Origin: an uncultured Collinsella sp.
GTDB taxonomy: Bacteria; Actinomycetota; Coriobacteriia; Coriobacteriales; Coriobacteriaceae
DNA length: 64,000 nt
Direction of reading: 5' to 3'
Assembly (NCBI GenBank): GCA_900543505.1
Contig: UQSB01000002.1
Location: 21,490 to 85,489, forward strand
Both the position numbers and the translations under genes were made by a program. The notes beneath the pieces are model-generated. The model was given only the letters and a program-made list of their open reading frames with translations, was not told the origin of the DNA and ran no database searches. Shown here in pieces: positions 25,357 through 35,458 of the stretch (position 1 is its first letter; every line of letters starts with the position of its first letter).

Positions 25357-25431
25357 AACTGCCATTTTGATCCCCTAGGGATCAATATGTGCGGGGGAGT
25401 TGTGGAGTTGTGCAGGCAGACGAGGTTTTTC

Positions 25432-25460
25432 TGGAAATACGCTCCCGATGCGCGTATAGT
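25432..25460 (+). promoter_or_regulatory. Weak putative promoter of the rplE operon
   Basis: A TATAGT (25455-25460) lies 17 bases after TGGAAA (25432-25437). The -10 is good and the -35 poor. It would give a leader of roughly 130 bases before rplE, long enough for a ribosomal-protein regulatory structure, though I cannot define one. Some promoter is needed here because rplE has no ribosomal genes upstream. Confidence 0.35.
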
Positions 25461-25597
25461 ACCGATTGTTTTGTCGGCTCCTGCTGCGTCGAGTCCAAAC
25501 CGCGAAATGCCATGAGCGGCGCGGATGCAGCCAGGAGGCACGAGGACAACCCATCGTGGCCACGCCCCGTGCTTAAAACCCCAAGAAGGAGTGAACA

Positions 25598-26155
25598 ATG
25601 GCAGAAGAGAAGTATGTGCCGCGTCTGAAGACCAAGTACAACAACGAGGTCAAGCAGCAGCTTCAGGACAAGTTCCAGTACGAGAACGTCATGATGATCC
25701 CCAAGTTTGAGAAGATCGTCGTGAACATGGGTGTCGGCGAGGCCGCTACCGATTCCAAGGCCATCGACGGTGCCGTGCGCGACCTGCGCGCCATCACCGG
25801 CCAGCAGCCGATGATCACCCGTGCCCGCAAGTCCATCGCTACCTTTCGCCTGCGCGCTGGTATGCCGATCGGCTGCAAGGTTACCCTGCGTGGCGACCGT
25901 ATGTGGGAGTTCTTCGATCGTCTGACCTCCGTCGCGATCCCCCGTATCCGCGACTTCCGCGGCATCTCCGCCAAGAGCTTCGACGGCCGTGGTAACTTCT
26001 CCATGGGCGTTACCGAGCAGCTCATCTTCCCCGAGATCGACTTCGACTCCGTCGATCACCAGCGTGGCATGGACATCACTTTCGTGACCACCGCCAACAC
26101 CGATGAGGAGGCCAAGGCCCTTCTGGACGCCTTCGGTTTCCCGTTCAAGAAATAG
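25598..26155 (+). CDS. rplE: 50S ribosomal protein L5
   Basis: A 185-residue L5 with the expected [39 protein letters not shown] ([15 protein letters not shown]) and [17 protein letters not shown] signatures. It binds 5S rRNA in the large subunit's central protuberance. AAGAAGGAG precedes the ATG. It is the first ribosomal gene here; normally rplX and rplN lie just upstream, but instead xdhC is found. An intercistronic stem AAGCGCCG/CGGCGCTT separates it from rpsZ. Confidence 0.98.
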   Translation: MAEEKYVPRLKTKYNNEVKQQLQDKFQYENVMMIPKFEKIVVNMGVGEAATDSKAIDGAVRDLRAITGQQPMITRARKSIATFRLRAGMPIGCKVTLRGDRMWEFFDRLTSVAIPRIRDFRGISAKSFDGRGNFSMGVTEQLIFPEIDFDSVDHQRGMDITFVTTANTDEEAKALLDAFGFPFKK

Positions 26156-26234
26156 GTTCACCTGCCCTATAAGCGCCGTTCCCACAAGGGGGCGGCGCTT
26201 GGGGCGAACAATACTCTATGTGAGGAGGATATAA

Positions 26235-26420
26235 GTGGCTAAGACATCGATGATCGTCAAGTGCAATCGCAAGCAGAAGTTCTCTACTCGTGAGTACACG
26301 CGCTGCCAGCGCTGCGGCCGTCCGCACTCTGTGTACCGCAAGTTCGGCCTGTGCCGTGTCTGCTTCCGCGAGCTTGCACTCAAGGGCGAGCTTCCCGGCG
26401 TTAAGAAGGCCAGCTGGTAA
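26235..26420 (+). CDS. rpsZ: 30S ribosomal protein S14 type Z (zinc-binding)
   Basis: A 61-residue short S14 with two Cys pairs (CQRCGRP and CRVCFRE), the zinc ribbon of the C+ form. It starts with GTG behind GAGGAGGA. The short form is usual in Gram-positive bacteria; no zinc-free paralogue is in this window. Confidence 0.97.
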   Translation: MAKTSMIVKCNRKQKFSTREYTRCQRCGRPHSVYRKFGLCRVCFRELALKGELPGVKKASW

Positions 26421-26539
26421 GTCACTACCAGCGTTTCAAGCATCAGTTTGGAACAGGGAAAACGCGCTAAAAAGGCTTTGCCGTTAAGGGCGGCGAAGAA
26501 CCAAGAGCACGTGTTCATCAAGAACGAAGGAGAATCTGT

Positions 26540-26938
26540 ATGAACCTTACAGACCCGATCGCAGATATGCTTACGCGCATCCGTAACGCTAACTCTGTGA
26601 ACAAGGCCACGGTCTCCATGCCGAGCAGCAAGAAGCTCGTCGAGATCGCTCGTGTTCTGCACGAGGAGGGCTACATCGAGGGCTACGATGTCGAGGACAC
26701 CGTTCCCCAGAAGACTCTGCACATCACGCTTAAGTATGGTCCCAAGAAGGCTAAGGTCATCAACGGCATCCGCCGCATTTCCAAGCCGGGCCTGCGTAAG
26801 TACACCGGCGTTGCCGACATGCCCCGCGTCCGCGGCGGCCTTGGTACCGCCATTATTTCCACCAGCCATGGCGTCATGACCGACCGCGATGCTCGCAAGC
26901 ACAACGTCGGCGGCGAGATCATCGCTTACGTCTGGTAA
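26540..26938 (+). CDS. rpsH: 30S ribosomal protein S8
   Basis: A 132-residue S8: [14 protein letters not shown] at the N-terminus, KPGLRKYTG in the middle and the C-terminal [19 protein letters not shown]. It binds the 16S central domain and in many bacteria represses this operon by binding mRNA. GAAGGAGAA precedes the ATG. Confidence 0.98.
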   Translation: MNLTDPIADMLTRIRNANSVNKATVSMPSSKKLVEIARVLHEEGYIEGYDVEDTVPQKTLHITLKYGPKKAKVINGIRRISKPGLRKYTGVADMPRVRGGLGTAIISTSHGVMTDRDARKHNVGGEIIAYVW

Positions 26939-26971
26939 TTCGCTCGGTAGGTAGAAGGAAAGGAGATCACC

Positions 26972-27508
26972 GTGTCTCGTATCGGTAATAAGCCTGTCCA
27001 GATTCCCGCCGGAGTCGAAGTGGCAGTCAACGGCAACAACGTTGTCGTCAAGGGCCCCAAGGGCCAGCTCGAGCTCGATGTCTTTGAGAAGCTCGCTATC
27101 AACGTCGAGGACAACGTCCTCACCGTTTCCCGTCCCGACGACGAGCGTGAGACCCGTGCCCGCCACGGCCTCACCCGCGCCCTCATCCACAACATGGTTG
27201 TCGGCGTTTCCGAGGGCTTCGAGAAGAAGCTCGAGCTCGCCGGCGTCGGTTACCGCGTGCAGCAGAAGGGCAAGAACCTCGAGTTCTCCCTGGGCTTCTC
27301 GCACCCCGTGATCGTCGAGGCTCCCGAGGGCATCACCTTCGAGGTTCCCGACAACACCCACGTGAACGTCAAGGGTATCAACAAGCAGCAGGTCGGTCAG
27401 ATCGCCGCTGAGATCCGCGGCCATCGTCCTCCCGAGCCTTACAAGGGCAAGGGTATCCACTACGTTGGCGAGCACATCCGCCGCAAGCTGGGTAAGGCCG
27501 CCAAGTAG
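26972..27508 (+). CDS. rplF: 50S ribosomal protein L6
   Basis: A 178-residue L6 with [33 protein letters not shown] and the C-terminal [20 protein letters not shown]. It starts at a GTG behind AAAGGAGAT. An intercistronic hairpin (AGCACC/GGTGCT, about 27537-27553) precedes rplR. Confidence 0.98.
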   Translation: MSRIGNKPVQIPAGVEVAVNGNNVVVKGPKGQLELDVFEKLAINVEDNVLTVSRPDDERETRARHGLTRALIHNMVVGVSEGFEKKLELAGVGYRVQQKGKNLEFSLGFSHPVIVEAPEGITFEVPDNTHVNVKGINKQQVGQIAAEIRGHRPPEPYKGKGIHYVGEHIRRKLGKAAK

Positions 27509-27583
27509 TCGTAACCGACTCACTCGCATAAGACCAGCACCCCGTCAGGTGCTGGCAAGATCAACCTTTTTAGGAGTTTACGT

Positions 27584-27952
27584 ATGAACAAGCATAAGGC
27601 GAAGCTGGAAGGCCTCAAGCGTCGTCAGCGTCGTGTTCGCGGCAAGGTCTCGGGTACCTCCGAGCGTCCGCGTCTTCGCGTGACCCGTACTAACGCCAAC
27701 ATCTATGCCCAGATCATCGACGACAGCAAGGGCTCTAGCCTGACGCTCGTCTCTGCCTCGACCCTCGAGGCCGAGTTCAAGGGCACCCACACCTCGAACA
27801 AGGAGGCTGCGGAGAAGGTCGGTCAGCTCGTTGGCAAGCGCGCCATCGAGGCCGGCATCACCAAGGTCGCCTTCGATCGCGGTGGCCGTATCTACCATGG
27901 CCGCGTCAAGGCCCTCGCCGACGGTGCTCGTGCCGCCGGTCTCGAGTTCTAG
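27584..27952 (+). CDS. rplR: 50S ribosomal protein L18
   Basis: A 122-residue L18, a 5S rRNA-binding protein, with [18 protein letters not shown] and the C-terminal [26 protein letters not shown] precedes the ATG. Confidence 0.98.
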   Translation: MNKHKAKLEGLKRRQRRVRGKVSGTSERPRLRVTRTNANIYAQIIDDSKGSSLTLVSASTLEAEFKGTHTSNKEAAEKVGQLVGKRAIEAGITKVAFDRGGRIYHGRVKALADGARAAGLEF

Positions 27953-27966
27953 GAGGTATGTAGCAC

Positions 27967-28491
27967 ATGGCTCGTAATCAGAAGCAGCAGCGCGAGGCCT
28001 CCGAGTTCGAGGAGCGCGTCGTTTACATCAACCGCGTGTCGAAGACCGTCAAGGGTGGTCGTCGCATGAGCCTCGTCGCTCTCGTCGTCGTTGGCGACGG
28101 CAAGGGTAACGTCGGCGTTGGCATGGGCAAGTCCGCTGAGGTGCCCCTGGCCATCTCCAAGGCGTCTCTCGATGCCAAGAAGAACATGTTCCACGTGCCG
28201 GTGACCGAGCAGGGCACCATCCCGCACGAGGTTCTCGGCCACTTTGGTGCCGGCCGCATCATCATCAAGCCCGCTGTCGAGGGTACCGGCGTTATCGCCG
28301 GCGGCGCTGTGCGTCCCCTCTTCGAGCTTGCTGGCATCAAGAACGTCCTGTCCAAGTCCCTCGGTACCGACAACGGCCTCAACATCATCAAGGCTGCCGT
28401 CGAGGGCCTCAAGGAGCTCTCCAGCCCTGAGGACGTCGCGGCTCGCCGTGGCCTGACGGTCTCCGAGATGTTCGTCGGTAAGGAGAACTAA
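27967..28491 (+). CDS. rpsE: 30S ribosomal protein S5
   Basis: A 174-residue S5 with [19 protein letters not shown], the [17 protein letters not shown] motif and [17 protein letters not shown]. It is part of the decoding-site accuracy set with S4. AGGAGGT overlaps the end of rplR, suggesting coupled translation. Confidence 0.98.
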   Translation: MARNQKQQREASEFEERVVYINRVSKTVKGGRRMSLVALVVVGDGKGNVGVGMGKSAEVPLAISKASLDAKKNMFHVPVTEQGTIPHEVLGHFGAGRIIIKPAVEGTGVIAGGAVRPLFELAGIKNVLSKSLGTDNGLNIIKAAVEGLKELSSPEDVAARRGLTVSEMFVGKEN

Positions 28492-28493
28492 GC

Positions 28494-28676
28494 ATGGCTG
28501 ACACCATCAAGATCAAGCAGGTCCGCAGCACCAACGGTTGCAAGCAGGACCAGGTCCGTACTGTCCGTGCCCTCGGTCTCCACAGGATCCGCGAGGTTCG
28601 CGAGATTGCTGACAACGAGTCCGTCCGCGGCATGATCTTCAAGGTCAAGCACCTTGTCGAGATTGTAGAGGAGTAG
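28494..28676 (+). CDS. rpmD: 50S ribosomal protein L30
   Basis: A 60-residue L30 (KIKQVRSTNGCKQDQVRTVR, ALGLHRIREVREIADN), beginning two bases after rpsE. Length and motifs are standard. Confidence 0.96.
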   Translation: MADTIKIKQVRSTNGCKQDQVRTVRALGLHRIREVREIADNESVRGMIFKVKHLVEIVEE

Positions 28677-28679
28677 CAA

Positions 28680-29129
28680 ATGCAGCTTCACGATCTTACT
28701 CCCGCGCCCGGTTCCACCAAGAACCGCAAGCGCGTCGGCCGTGGCAATTCTTCGGGTCACGGCACCACTTCTGGCCGCGGCCAGAAGGGCCAGGGTTCCC
28801 GCTCTGGCGGCACCAAGGGTGCCGGCTTCGAGGGTGGCCAGACTCCGCTGGCTATGCGCCTGCCCAAGCTTCCGGGCTTCCGCAACCCCCGTCGTATCGA
28901 GTACACCGCTGTTAACGTTGAGCGTCTCGAGCGTAAGTTCGAGGATGGCGCTGTGATCGACGGTGCCGCTCTTAAGGCCGCTCGCATCACCAAGAGCGAG
29001 TTCGAGCCCGTCAAGGTGCTCGGCAATGGTGAGCTCACCAAGAAGTTCACGGTCAAGGTCGACAAGGTAAGCGCTTCTGCGCAGGCCAAGATCGAGGCCG
29101 CCGGCGGAAAGGTCGAGCTGCCGTGCTAA
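28680..29129 (+). CDS. rplO: 50S ribosomal protein L15
   Basis: A 149-residue L15 with the typical glycine-rich basic N-terminus ([36 protein letters not shown]). It begins three bases after rpmD, and its 3' end overlaps the secY start by seven bases, indicating coupled translation. Confidence 0.97.
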   Translation: MQLHDLTPAPGSTKNRKRVGRGNSSGHGTTSGRGQKGQGSRSGGTKGAGFEGGQTPLAMRLPKLPGFRNPRRIEYTAVNVERLERKFEDGAVIDGAALKAARITKSEFEPVKVLGNGELTKKFTVKVDKVSASAQAKIEAAGGKVELPC

Positions 29130-30409
29130 ATGGTCTTAAGAATGCTTTCCGCATCAAAGAATTGCGCGAAAAGATTCTTTTTACCATAGCTATGCTCGTC
29201 GTGTACCGCATTGGTGCGCACGTTCCTGTGCCCGGCATTCCCTTCCAGGGGATGCTGGGCCTTTTCTCGACCGATAACAATTCGGTCGCCGCAGGTGCTA
29301 TGGCCCTCCTGAATCTTTTCTCTGGCGGCGCGTTGAGCTATGTGTCGGTGTTTTCGCTGGGCATCATGCCTTACATCACCAGCTCGATCATCCTCCAGAT
29401 GCTCCAGGCCGTCGTGCCTTCCCTGCATGAGCTTGCCCGCGAGGGCGAGGTCGGTCAGACCAAGATTACGCAGTATTCGCGTTACCTCACCCTGGCTCTG
29501 GCAATCCTCAACTCCGTGGGTTACCTCTTCCTCTTTAAGAGCTTCGGCATCAGCTTTAATGGCGCCGGCGCTCCCGAGATCATCTTCGACCTCATGATCG
29601 TCGGTACGCTCACCGCAGGCGCTATGCTGATCATGTGGATTGGTGAGCTCATCACCCAGCGCGGTATTGGCAATGGCATGTCGCTGATCATCTTTGCGAA
29701 CATCATGGCCGGCCTTCCGCAGGCTATCTTCTCCAGCACCGAGGGTAATGCCGGTGGCATCATCACCATGGTGATCATCTGCGCCATCATCCTGCTGGTT
29801 ATCCCGCTGATTGTTTTCCTTGAGCGCGGCCAGCGCCGCATCCCGGTCTCCTATGCCAAGCGCGTCGTGGGCCGTCGCATGATGGGTGGCCAGACCACCT
29901 ACCTGCCCATCAAGGTCAACACCGCGGGCGTCGTGCCGATCATCTTTGCCTCGGCGCTGCTGTACTTCCCGGCTCAGATTGCCGTGTTCTTCCCCGGCAT
30001 CGGCTGGATTCAGGCAGTTGCCTCTGCGCTTTCGACCGGTTGGCTCAACTGGGTGCTTAACGTTGTCCTCATCGTGTTCTTCGCGTACTTCTACACCTCC
30101 ATGGTGTTCAACCCCGATGACACGGCCGACAACCTTAAGAAGCAGGGTGGCTTTATTCCGGGCGTCCGTCCGGGTAGGGCTACCGCGGCCTACATCAAGA
30201 ACGCGCTCAACAAGATCACGCTTCCCAGCGCTGTCTTTTTGGCGCTCATCGCCATCGTGCCTTCGATCATCTTCTCCTTCACGGGTAACCATCTGATCCA
30301 GGCATTTGGCGGCACGTCCATCCTCATCATGGTCGGCGTCGTGCTCGACACGGTCGATAAGCTCGAAGGCCAGATCAAGATGTATGATTACGATGGATTC
30401 TTTAAATAG
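29123..30409 (+). CDS. secY: Protein translocase subunit SecY
   Basis: A 428-residue, ten-span membrane protein forming the SecYEG channel. Recognisable parts are the first segment ([20 protein letters not shown]), the plug-proximal [20 protein letters not shown], the [14 protein letters not shown] segment and the cytoplasmic loop ending [14 protein letters not shown]. The start is a GTG lying inside the end of rplO. Its ATPase partner secA is at 57679. Confidence 0.97.
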   Translation: MLNGLKNAFRIKELREKILFTIAMLVVYRIGAHVPVPGIPFQGMLGLFSTDNNSVAAGAMALLNLFSGGALSYVSVFSLGIMPYITSSIILQMLQAVVPSLHELAREGEVGQTKITQYSRYLTLALAILNSVGYLFLFKSFGISFNGAGAPEIIFDLMIVGTLTAGAMLIMWIGELITQRGIGNGMSLIIFANIMAGLPQAIFSSTEGNAGGIITMVIICAIILLVIPLIVFLERGQRRIPVSYAKRVVGRRMMGGQTTYLPIKVNTAGVVPIIFASALLYFPAQIAVFFPGIGWIQAVASALSTGWLNWVLNVVLIVFFAYFYTSMVFNPDDTADNLKKQGGFIPGVRPGRATAAYIKNALNKITLPSAVFLALIAIVPSIIFSFTGNHLIQAFGGTSILIMVGVVLDTVDKLEGQIKMYDYDGFFK

Positions 30410-30427
30410 GCTAGAGGAGGATTGCTC

Positions 30428-31054
30428 ATGAACCTCGTATTGCTCGGAGCTCCGGGTGCCGGTAAGGGCACCGTCGCGCAGGAGCTCGTCGCCGAGTTTG
30501 GCGTCGCTCACATTTCCACGGGCGACCTGCTGCGTGCTGCCGTCAAGGGTGGCACCGAGCTTGGTATTCAGGCTAAGAAGTACATGGACGCTGGCGAGCT
30601 CGTTCCCGACCAGCTCGTGATCGACCTTGTCAAGGAGCGCCTTGCCGCCGACGATGCCCAGCAGGGCTTTATTCTCGACGGCTTCCCGCGCAACACCGCC
30701 CAGGCTGTGACGCTCGATTCCGAGCTCTCCGCCATGGGTCGCGAGATCGATTGCGCCCTTTTGGTCGATGTGGCCCCTGAGGTCATTATCGATCGTCTGT
30801 CTTCGCGTCGCACCTGCCGCGCCTGCGGTTACACCGGCACCGCTGCCGATGCTACCTGCCCCAAGTGCGCCGGCGAGATGTATCAGCGCGACGACGACAA
30901 GCCCGAGACCATCAAGAACCGTCTCGACGTCTACGAGAAGTCCACGAGCCCGCTCGTCGACTACTATCGTGGCCAGGGTCTGCTCAAGTCGGTCAACGGT
31001 GACCAGGCTCGCGAGACCGTGTACGGGGATGTCAAAGAGGCTCTCGGTCTATGA
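30428..31054 (+). CDS. adk: Adenylate kinase
   Basis: A 208-residue long-form adenylate kinase: P-loop LLGAPGAGKGTVAQ, GFILDGFPRN, and a zinc-type LID domain with CRACG and CPKC pairs. It interconverts ATP, AMP and ADP. I prefer the ATG at 30428, seven bases after AGAGGAGG, over a TTG six bases upstream. It overlaps map by four bases (ATGA). Confidence 0.97.
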   Translation: MNLVLLGAPGAGKGTVAQELVAEFGVAHISTGDLLRAAVKGGTELGIQAKKYMDAGELVPDQLVIDLVKERLAADDAQQGFILDGFPRNTAQAVTLDSELSAMGREIDCALLVDVAPEVIIDRLSSRRTCRACGYTGTAADATCPKCAGEMYQRDDDKPETIKNRLDVYEKSTSPLVDYYRGQGLLKSVNGDQARETVYGDVKEALGL

Positions 31055-31839
31055 TCAAGATTAAGTCTGCAACGCAAATCGAGCAGATGAAGAAGGCAGG
31101 AGCGCTATCTAAGATGGCGCTCCGCCACGTTGGAGCCATGGTGCGCCCTGGTGTTTCGACCTTTGAGCTCGATCAGCTCGCGGAGCAGATTATCCGCATG
31201 CATGGCGGCACCCCGGCCTTTAAGGGTTACGGCGGGTTCCCGGGAACCATTTGCGCATCGATTAACGATGCCGTGGTCCACGGTATTCCCAACCCCGACA
31301 TGATTCTGCGCGATGGCGATATCATCTCCATCGATACGGGAGCCGTTGTCGACGGTTGGGTTGGCGATAATGCTTGGACGTTTTTCGTCGGCACCCCTAC
31401 GCCCGAGGCCAAGGCCCTGTGCGAGGTCACGCGCGATTGCCTTAAGGCTGCCATCGAGCAGGCTGTTCCCGGTAACCATATCGGGGACGTCGGTTATGCC
31501 GTTCAGTCCCTCGCCGAGTCTCACGGTTACGGCGTGCTTCGTGATTATGTGGGCCATGGCATTGGCCGCGTGATGCACGAGGACCCCAACGTTCCTAACT
31601 ATGGAAAGAAGGGGAGGGGCGTTCGCCTCCAGGCCGGCATGGTCATTGCCATCGAGCCGATGGTTACGATGGGTTCCAACCATGTGAGCACGGGCTCCGA
31701 CGGTTGGATTGTTACGACCAACGACCACCTGCCCGCCGCGCACTACGAGAACACCGTCGCCATTACCAATGACGGTCCGGTGATTCTCACCACCGACGCG
31801 CAAGGTGCTTGGTGTTCCTTGCAGGGCGGTGAAATGTAG
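31051..31839 (+). CDS. map: Type I methionine aminopeptidase
   Basis: A 262-residue enzyme removing N-terminal Met. The metal ligands appear in SIDTGAVVDGWVGDNAWTF (two Asp), GHGIGRVMHEDP (His), IAIEPMVTMG (Glu) and YENTVAIT (Glu). Its start overlaps the adk stop, the standard actinobacterial arrangement. About 150 bases with the infA promoter follow. Confidence 0.97.
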   Translation: MIKIKSATQIEQMKKAGALSKMALRHVGAMVRPGVSTFELDQLAEQIIRMHGGTPAFKGYGGFPGTICASINDAVVHGIPNPDMILRDGDIISIDTGAVVDGWVGDNAWTFFVGTPTPEAKALCEVTRDCLKAAIEQAVPGNHIGDVGYAVQSLAESHGYGVLRDYVGHGIGRVMHEDPNVPNYGKKGRGVRLQAGMVIAIEPMVTMGSNHVSTGSDGWIVTTNDHLPAAHYENTVAITNDGPVILTTDAQGAWCSLQGGEM

Positions 31840-31919
31840 GGGCCGCGTTCAAACACGTCGGCATCTACATTTCTGAAAAGTAACAAGTTCCGCTTAGTTG
31901 TGGAGCCATTACGAAGATA

Positions 31920-31948
31920 TTACGATACGTGCATGCGTATTGTAGAAT
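31920..31948 (+). promoter_or_regulatory. Putative promoter for infA and the S13-L17 genes
   Basis: TTACGA (31920-31925) and TAGAAT (31943-31948) are spaced by 17 bases in an A+T-rich spacer, about 40 bases before infA. It would let the second half of the ribosomal cluster be expressed on its own. Confidence 0.5.
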
Positions 31949-31987
31949 ACTCAATCGCTGTCGTTTTCTAGAGAAAGATGATTGCTT

Positions 31988-32206
31988 GTGAAGAAGGAAG
32001 ACGCAATTGAGCTCGAGGGTACGGTAAAGGAACCGTTGCCCAATGCCATGTTTAAGGTTGAGCTCGAGAACGGTCATTCGGTTCTGTGCAACATTTCTGG
32101 CAAGATCCGAATGAATTACATCCGTATTCTCCCCGGTGACAGGGTTGTCGTGGAGCTTTCCCCGTACGACCTGACCCGCGGTCGCATCACCTATCGCTAC
32201 AAATAG
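31988..32206 (+). CDS. infA: Translation initiation factor IF-1
   Basis: A 72-residue IF-1 ([50 protein letters not shown]). I chose the GTG at 31988 because the protein then begins MKKEDAIE, matching the family N-terminus; a TTG two codons upstream is possible. The ribosome-binding site (AGAAAG) is weak. Confidence 0.95.
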   Translation: MKKEDAIELEGTVKEPLPNAMFKVELENGHSVLCNISGKIRMNYIRILPGDRVVVELSPYDLTRGRITYRYK

Positions 32207-32356
32207 CGGCACGCATACACGCACTCCATTTCCGGCTGCAGGCTTAGCTCAACCTACGGTCGGATTGTGTGTGAAGACCAGCCATAGTTTTAAACGCCTG
32301 CGGCTGGGCGAGTAGATAGTAGGGAAGTAGTTTGAGCGCTACCGAAAGGAAGAACG

Positions 32357-32470
32357 ATGAAGGTACGTCCTTCGGTCAAGAAGATGTGCGATAAGTGCAA
32401 AATCATTAGGCGCCATGGCAAGGTCCTCGTCATTTGCGAGAACCCCCGTCATAAGCAGCGTCAGGGTTAA
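32357..32470 (+). CDS. rpmJ: 50S ribosomal protein L36 (zinc-binding)
   Basis: A 37-residue protein from an ATG at 32357 to a TAA at 32468-32470: [15 protein letters not shown], then a Cys and a His near the C-terminus ([11 protein letters not shown]). This is the zinc form of L36 (C-x2-C-x12-C-x4-H). GAAAGGAAGA precedes the ATG. The 150-base infA-rpmJ spacer holds no gene. Confidence 0.96.
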   Translation: MKVRPSVKKMCDKCKIIRRHGKVLVICENPRHKQRQG

Positions 32471-32484
32471 GAGAGGAGACTACG

Positions 32485-32859
32485 TTGGCCCGTATTAATG
32501 GTGTCGACCTCCCGCGTGAGAAGCGCGTTGAGATCGGTCTGACCTACATTTACGGCATCGGCCGCACCACTGCGACGAAGATCTGCGTCGAGTGCAACGT
32601 TAACGTGGATACGCGCGTTAAGGACCTCACCGAGGATGAGGTTAACGCCATCCGCGATTATATCGATAAGAACCAGATCATGGTTGAGGGCGACCTCCGC
32701 CGTGAGCGCAACCAGAACGTCAAGCGCCTTATGGACATCGGCTGCAACCGCGGCCTTCGTCACCGCAAGGGCCTCCCGGTCCGCGGCCAGCGCACCCACA
32801 CTAACGCTCGTACCCGCAAGGGCCCGAAGCGTCAGATCGGTGCTAAGAAGAAGAAATAA
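32485..32859 (+). CDS. rpsM: 30S ribosomal protein S13
   Basis: A 124-residue S13 ([40 protein letters not shown]). The start is a rare TTG behind GAGAGGAG, chosen because the family N-terminus starts there and no ATG fits. Confidence 0.97.
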   Translation: MARINGVDLPREKRVEIGLTYIYGIGRTTATKICVECNVNVDTRVKDLTEDEVNAIRDYIDKNQIMVEGDLRRERNQNVKRLMDIGCNRGLRHRKGLPVRGQRTHTNARTRKGPKRQIGAKKKK

Positions 32860-32873
32860 GGAGCGCTAGATAG

Positions 32874-33278
32874 ATGGCTACTGCTAAGAAGAACGTTCGC
32901 GCTGCCCGTCTGAAGCGCGCGGACCGTAAGAACATTTCCGTGGGCCAGGCTCACATTCGTTCTACGTTCAACAACACGATCGTTTCGATCACCGATCCCC
33001 AGGGCAACGTCATTTCCTGGAAGTCGGCTGGCCAGGTGGGCTTCAAGGGCTCCCGTAAGTCCACGCCGTTCGCTGCCCAGATGGCTGCCGAGGCTGCTGC
33101 CAAGCAGGCCATGGAGCACGGTATGAAGAAGGTTTCCGTCTTCGTCAAGGGCCCCGGCTCCGGTCGTGAGACCGCCATCCGCTCCCTCCAGGCTGCTGGC
33201 CTCGAGGTCTCGAGCATCCAGGACAAGACCCCCATTCCGCACAACGGCTGCCGCCCCAAGAAGCGTCGCCGCGTGTAA
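32874..33278 (+). CDS. rpsK: 30S ribosomal protein S11
   Basis: A 134-residue S11 with [33 protein letters not shown] and the C-terminal [13 protein letters not shown]. It lies in the platform of the small subunit. AAGGAG precedes the ATG. Confidence 0.98.
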   Translation: MATAKKNVRAARLKRADRKNISVGQAHIRSTFNNTIVSITDPQGNVISWKSAGQVGFKGSRKSTPFAAQMAAEAAAKQAMEHGMKKVSVFVKGPGSGRETAIRSLQAAGLEVSSIQDKTPIPHNGCRPKKRRRV

Positions 33279-33297
33279 CTGAAAGGATCGTATCAAT

Positions 33298-33894
33298 ATG
33301 GCAATCGACAGGACTCCTGTTCTTAAGCGCTGCCGTCAGCTCGGGATCGATCCCGCTGAGCTCGGTTACAGCAGCAAGAAGGAATCTATCCGTCAGCCCA
33401 AGCGCCGTCGCAAGGAATCTGAGTACGGCATGCAGCTGCGCGAGAAGCAGAAGGTCAAGTTCATCTATGGCGTTCTGGAGAAGCAGTTCCACGGCTACTT
33501 CAACAAGGCCCGTAAGATGAACGGCGTCACCGGTGAGAACCTCATGATCATCCTTGAGTCTCGCCTCGACAACGTCGTCTTCCGTCTTGGCTTCGCCCGC
33601 ACCCGCAAAGAGGCTCGTCAGTCCGTCCGTCACGGTCACTTCACCGTGAACGGCAAGCGCGTGGACATCCCGTCCTACCGCGTCAAGGCCGGCGACGTCG
33701 TCGCTGTCGGCGAGAAGTTCCGTGACCTCCTCCCCATCAAGGAGGCCCTGATTTCCTCCGAGCGCTTTGAGGTCCCTGGCTGGCTCGAGGTCGATATCGA
33801 GAAGCTGTCTGGTAACGTGCTCGCTCTGCCGACGCGTGAGCAGATCAGCGGTGATATCAACGAGCAGCTCATCGTCGAGCTCTACTCTAAGTAG
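33298..33894 (+). CDS. rpsD: 30S ribosomal protein S4
   Basis: A 198-residue S4 with LKRCRQLGIDPAELG, the YGVLEKQFHGYF segment and the S4 domain (LESRLDNVVFRLGFARTRKE, HFTVNGKRVDIPSYRVKAGD). No N-terminal zinc cysteine set is present. GAAAGGAT precedes the ATG. Confidence 0.98.
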   Translation: MAIDRTPVLKRCRQLGIDPAELGYSSKKESIRQPKRRRKESEYGMQLREKQKVKFIYGVLEKQFHGYFNKARKMNGVTGENLMIILESRLDNVVFRLGFARTRKEARQSVRHGHFTVNGKRVDIPSYRVKAGDVVAVGEKFRDLLPIKEALISSERFEVPGWLEVDIEKLSGNVLALPTREQISGDINEQLIVELYSK

Positions 33895-33926
33895 TCCATC
33901 CGGGCTGCTGAGGCTGGAGGTAATAC

Positions 33927-34868
33927 ATGTCAGAATTCATTAGGCCTCAGGTTCAGGTCGAAGAGATCAACGAGACGTCTGCTCGTGTCTCCGTCGAGCC
34001 GCTCGAGCGTGGTTACGGCGATACGCTGGGTAACTCCCTTCGTCGCGTTCTTCTGTCCTCGCTCGAGGGTGCCGCCGTCGAGGCTATTCAGATCGATGGT
34101 GCGCAGCACGAGTTCATGACCATCCCTAACATGGTCGAGGATGTCACCGACATCGTCCTGAATGTCAAGGGTCTTGTCTTCAGGGCTCTCGGCACGACCG
34201 ACGAGGCGACCGCCACCATCTCGGTTGACGGCCCCTGTGAGGTCACCGGTGCGGACTTCTTTATTCCGTCCGAGTTTGAGCTGGTCAACCCCGAGCAGCA
34301 CATCGCTACGCTCACCGAGGGTGGCCATCTCACCATGAGCATGCGCATCGGCTATGGCCGCGGCTATGTTTCTGGCGAGGCCAACAAGCGCGACAACGAT
34401 CCCATCGGTGTGATCCATGTCGACTCGCTGTACTCGCCGGTTTCCCGTTGCGCCAAGCTCGTTGAGGCTTGCCGTGTCGGTCAGCACACCGACTACGACC
34501 GCCTTGTCCTCGAGATCGAGACCAACGGCTCCATCGCCCCGCGCGACGCCGTGGTCCAGGCTGCCAATATCATCAACCAGCATATGGCCGCCTTTATGAA
34601 CCTTGCCGAGACCCCCGAGGTCGAGGAGGAGGCTTCGATCTTCGCTCCCGATGTCACCAACGACAACGCCGAGCTGGACAAGCAGATCGAGGATCTGGAC
34701 CTTTCCGTCCGTTCCTACAACTGCCTTAAGCGCGCCAGCATTCACTCGGTCCGTCAACTCGTTGAGTTCTCGGAGAACGATCTGCTCAACATCCGTAACT
34801 TCGGTGTTAAGTCGATCGAGGAAGTGAAGGACAAGCTTGAGTCCATGGGCCTGAGCCTGAAGGCTTAA
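33927..34868 (+). CDS. rpoA: DNA-directed RNA polymerase alpha subunit
   Basis: A 313-residue alpha subunit. The N-terminal assembly domain has SVEPLERGYGDTLGNSLRRV, and the C-terminal DNA-binding domain has LDLSVRSYNCLKRASIHSV and NIRNFGVKSIEEVKDKL. The acidic linker lies near 225-245. The usual rpsD-rpoA-rplQ order is kept. GGAGG precedes the ATG. Confidence 0.98.
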   Translation: MSEFIRPQVQVEEINETSARVSVEPLERGYGDTLGNSLRRVLLSSLEGAAVEAIQIDGAQHEFMTIPNMVEDVTDIVLNVKGLVFRALGTTDEATATISVDGPCEVTGADFFIPSEFELVNPEQHIATLTEGGHLTMSMRIGYGRGYVSGEANKRDNDPIGVIHVDSLYSPVSRCAKLVEACRVGQHTDYDRLVLEIETNGSIAPRDAVVQAANIINQHMAAFMNLAETPEVEEEASIFAPDVTNDNAELDKQIEDLDLSVRSYNCLKRASIHSVRQLVEFSENDLLNIRNFGVKSIEEVKDKLESMGLSLKA

Positions 34869-34898
34869 TGCTTCGCATATTTGAGGAGAAACTAGACC

Positions 34899-35366
34899 AT
34901 GCGTCACAACGTTAAGAAGGGCCTGAAGCTCGGCACCGATGCGAGCCACACCAAGGCCATGAAGAAGAGCCTGGCCAAGGCCCTCTTCGAGAACGACCGC
35001 ATCAAGACCACCGAGACCCGCGCTAAGGCGCTGCGTTCGGTCGTCGATCCGATCATCACCTGGGCCAAGAAGGGCGACCTGCACTCTCGTCGTCTGGCCA
35101 TCGCCAAGCTCGGCGATAAGCAGCTCGTTGCCGAGATCTTCGACAAGGCTGCCCAGGGCATGTGGCAGGACCGCAACGGCGGTTACACCCGCATCATGAA
35201 GCTCGGCAACCGTAAGGGCGACAACGCTCCTATCGTTATCATGGAGCTCGTCACCGAGCCTTGCACGCCTAAGGCCAAGAAGGCTGCTCCGGCCCCCAAG
35301 AAGGCCGCTGCTCCCAAGAAGGTCGAGGCCGTCGAGGAGGCTCCTGCTGAGGAGACCGCTGAGTAG
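34899..35366 (+). CDS. rplQ: 50S ribosomal protein L17 with a Lys/Ala/Pro-rich tail
   Basis: A 155-residue L17. The family core occupies about residues 1-122 (GLKLGTDASHTKAMKKSLAK, the AKKGDLHSRRLAIAKL segment, GYTRIMKLGNRKGDNAPI). A low-complexity tail of about 33 residues follows (KAKKAAPAPKKAAAPKK, then a Glu-rich end). Typical L17 stops near 120 residues. Such Ala/Lys tails on ribosomal proteins occur in high-G+C actinobacteria and may be disordered and surface-exposed. A strong terminator follows. Confidence 0.97.
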   Translation: MRHNVKKGLKLGTDASHTKAMKKSLAKALFENDRIKTTETRAKALRSVVDPIITWAKKGDLHSRRLAIAKLGDKQLVAEIFDKAAQGMWQDRNGGYTRIMKLGNRKGDNAPIVIMELVTEPCTPKAKKAAPAPKKAAAPKKVEAVEEAPAEETAE

Positions 35367-35392
35367 ACAATCCGTCTGCATAGGCTATATTC

Positions 35393-35423
35393 GAGGGGTA
35401 CGTTCGCGTACCCCTCTTTTTTT
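35393..35423 (+). terminator. Intrinsic terminator of the ribosomal operon
   Basis: GAGGGGTACG and CGTACCCCTC form a perfect ten-base stem with a TTCG tetraloop, followed by a run of seven T. Confidence 0.95.
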
Positions 35424-35458
35424 GTCGCGATACCGTTGATTGTTTGTTGGGAGCGCCC

